In this document: positions 63,301 to 64,000 of the stretch, one piece after another
How positions within the stretch are numbered: position 1 is the stretch's first letter
Layout: each line of letters begins with the position of its first letter
Assembly (NCBI RefSeq): GCF_000150955.2
Contig: NC_011681.1
Location: 667,501-731,500, forward strand
Source: Phaeodactylum tricornutum CCAP 1055/1
Lineage: Eukaryota; Bacillariophyta; Bacillariophyceae; Surirellales; Neidiaceae
Length of the DNA: 64,000 nt
Direction: 5' to 3'
Translations under genes and position numbers: made by a program
Notes under the pieces: generated by a model
Told to the model about the DNA's origin: nothing
Seen by the model: only the letters and a program-made list of their open reading frames with translations
The model's database searches: none

Positions 63301-64000
63301 GGTCGTTTACTAGCCCAGATGCACTTTGCATTGCCCCGAGCATGATAAAAAGACCTGATTGAAAAAGAGCCCCTAAAATAGAGACTTCGTCATCGACGTC
63401 GCGGAATACTCCGCCAACACTGACACCCATCAATATGTTCTTGACTGCACTGGCGAAAATCACTCTTTTATCCCTCGTCCACAACAACAAGAATCGTTTC
63501 AGATTCAACCACGTATTTCGAAAGAAGGAGTTGGCGTACTTTTTCTTCACTTGCTTCAACAAGGTAAGCTGCGAGACAATGCTTCCATGCTGTGAGATTC
63601 GATCGTCTTGTTTCCAAACATACTGAGGGGGTTCGTCCAGTCGATCGCGAATTTTTTTCCCTTGCTGACTGGTTTTAAAACAATTGGCAAGATCTGCGAC
63701 AGTAGGCGGTTCGGTCCGTTTGCTATCGTCGACAGGGTGATACAGTTTCTTACCGTCCTCGGTAGAAACCGTTTGTAGAAAGTCAGCGACATCCATGAAC
63801 TGTGGAGATCGATAGCCAAGCTCAGCGAAGTAATCCTCTACCTCGTCGATTGGTCCAGCATACAAAATCAAGCCTTCCGACACGAGTATGATCTCGTCGA
63901 AAAGACTGAAAGTCTCGGGACTCGGCTGCAGCAGAGCAAAGACTCGTGTCATTTGCGCTAGTTTTCCAAAGTGAGTGAGTACTTGCACCATGTCAAAGGT
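60320..64000 (-). CDS. PDR-type (full-size ABCG) ABC transporter, 5' end outside window
   Basis: Seven exons inside the window: 64000..63215 (continues beyond), 63148..62459, 62377..62333, 62266..61895, 61797..61672, 61604..60885 and 60799..60320. All introns are GT-AG, in phase. The first nucleotide-binding domain is cut after its D-loop ([12 protein letters not shown], then [23 protein letters not shown]). Next come the first membrane domain ([45 protein letters not shown]) and a second NBD with Walker [12 protein letters not shown]. Its Walker B is VVFLDE and its D-loop TSGLDARS. A second membrane domain ends in [10 protein letters not shown]. The usual ABC signature LSGGQ is replaced by [15 protein letters not shown], common in PDR second NBDs. 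PDR transporters export lipids and toxins across the plasma membrane. The mini-exon at 62377 carries the Walker A motif. Confidence 0.94.

Overview
This looks like nuclear DNA from a photosynthetic stramenopile, most likely a diatom; Phaeodactylum tricornutum is the best guess, but no database search was possible. The basis is as follows. Genes are tightly packed on both strands. Introns are few and short (mostly 53-300 bp) with GT-AG ends. Several proteins start with a signal peptide followed by a phenylalanine-containing cleavage site like the diatom ASAFAP plastid motif (AAF-NP, TAF-VRRP, GSF-IHRP, CAF-PW, RTF-ARP). The window also holds plainly eukaryotic genes: TOR kinase, ArfGAP, GOT1, FIP1, prefoldin 2, CENP-O and cytosolic ribosomal proteins. 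No CRISPR array, rRNA, convincing tRNA or intact transposon was seen.

0-10 kb: the end of a helical-repeat (PPR-like) gene, the splicing-associated ESS2/DGCR14, a plastid-type TrmB tRNA methyltransferase, a three-exon D-glutamate cyclase (DUF1445), the Golgi protein GOT1, and an unusual plastid-type NusG-like protein (NGN-KOW) with four acidic DDFF repeats and a C-terminal SAP domain. 10-18 kb: two paralogous proteins sharing an N-terminal beta-rich domain and an identical intron position. One carries an epsin-like set of trafficking motifs (UIM, clathrin-box-like, DPF, NPF) and the other an RRM. Between them lie a membrane protein and a WD-repeat-like gene. 19-29.7 kb: a plastid aldo/keto reductase, prefoldin 2 divergent from FIP1, a tandem pair of class IV aminotransferases, and CENP-O divergent from ribosomal S19.

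30-42 kb: a TPR protein of kinesin-light-chain type, a five-exon unknown gene, ribosomal L32, a diverged pair of cysteine-rich type I membrane proteins, TRM13, and an unknown multi-exon gene. 42-64 kb: a second TrmB-like methyltransferase, an RNase H-fold protein with a duplicated segment upstream, a small mitochondrial protein, the full TOR kinase (five coding exons whose phases all fit, about 2,978 residues), ArfGAP, a plastid-type unknown protein, and most of a PDR-type ABC transporter running off the right edge.

The genes do not form one pathway. Recurrent themes are RNA modification and processing (ESS2, FIP1, TRM13, two TrmB-like enzymes), vesicle traffic (GOT1, ArfGAP, the adaptor-like protein) and plastid proteins. 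Several closely spaced divergent pairs may share promoters. Exon joins were worked out by eye from GT/AG sites and reading phase.
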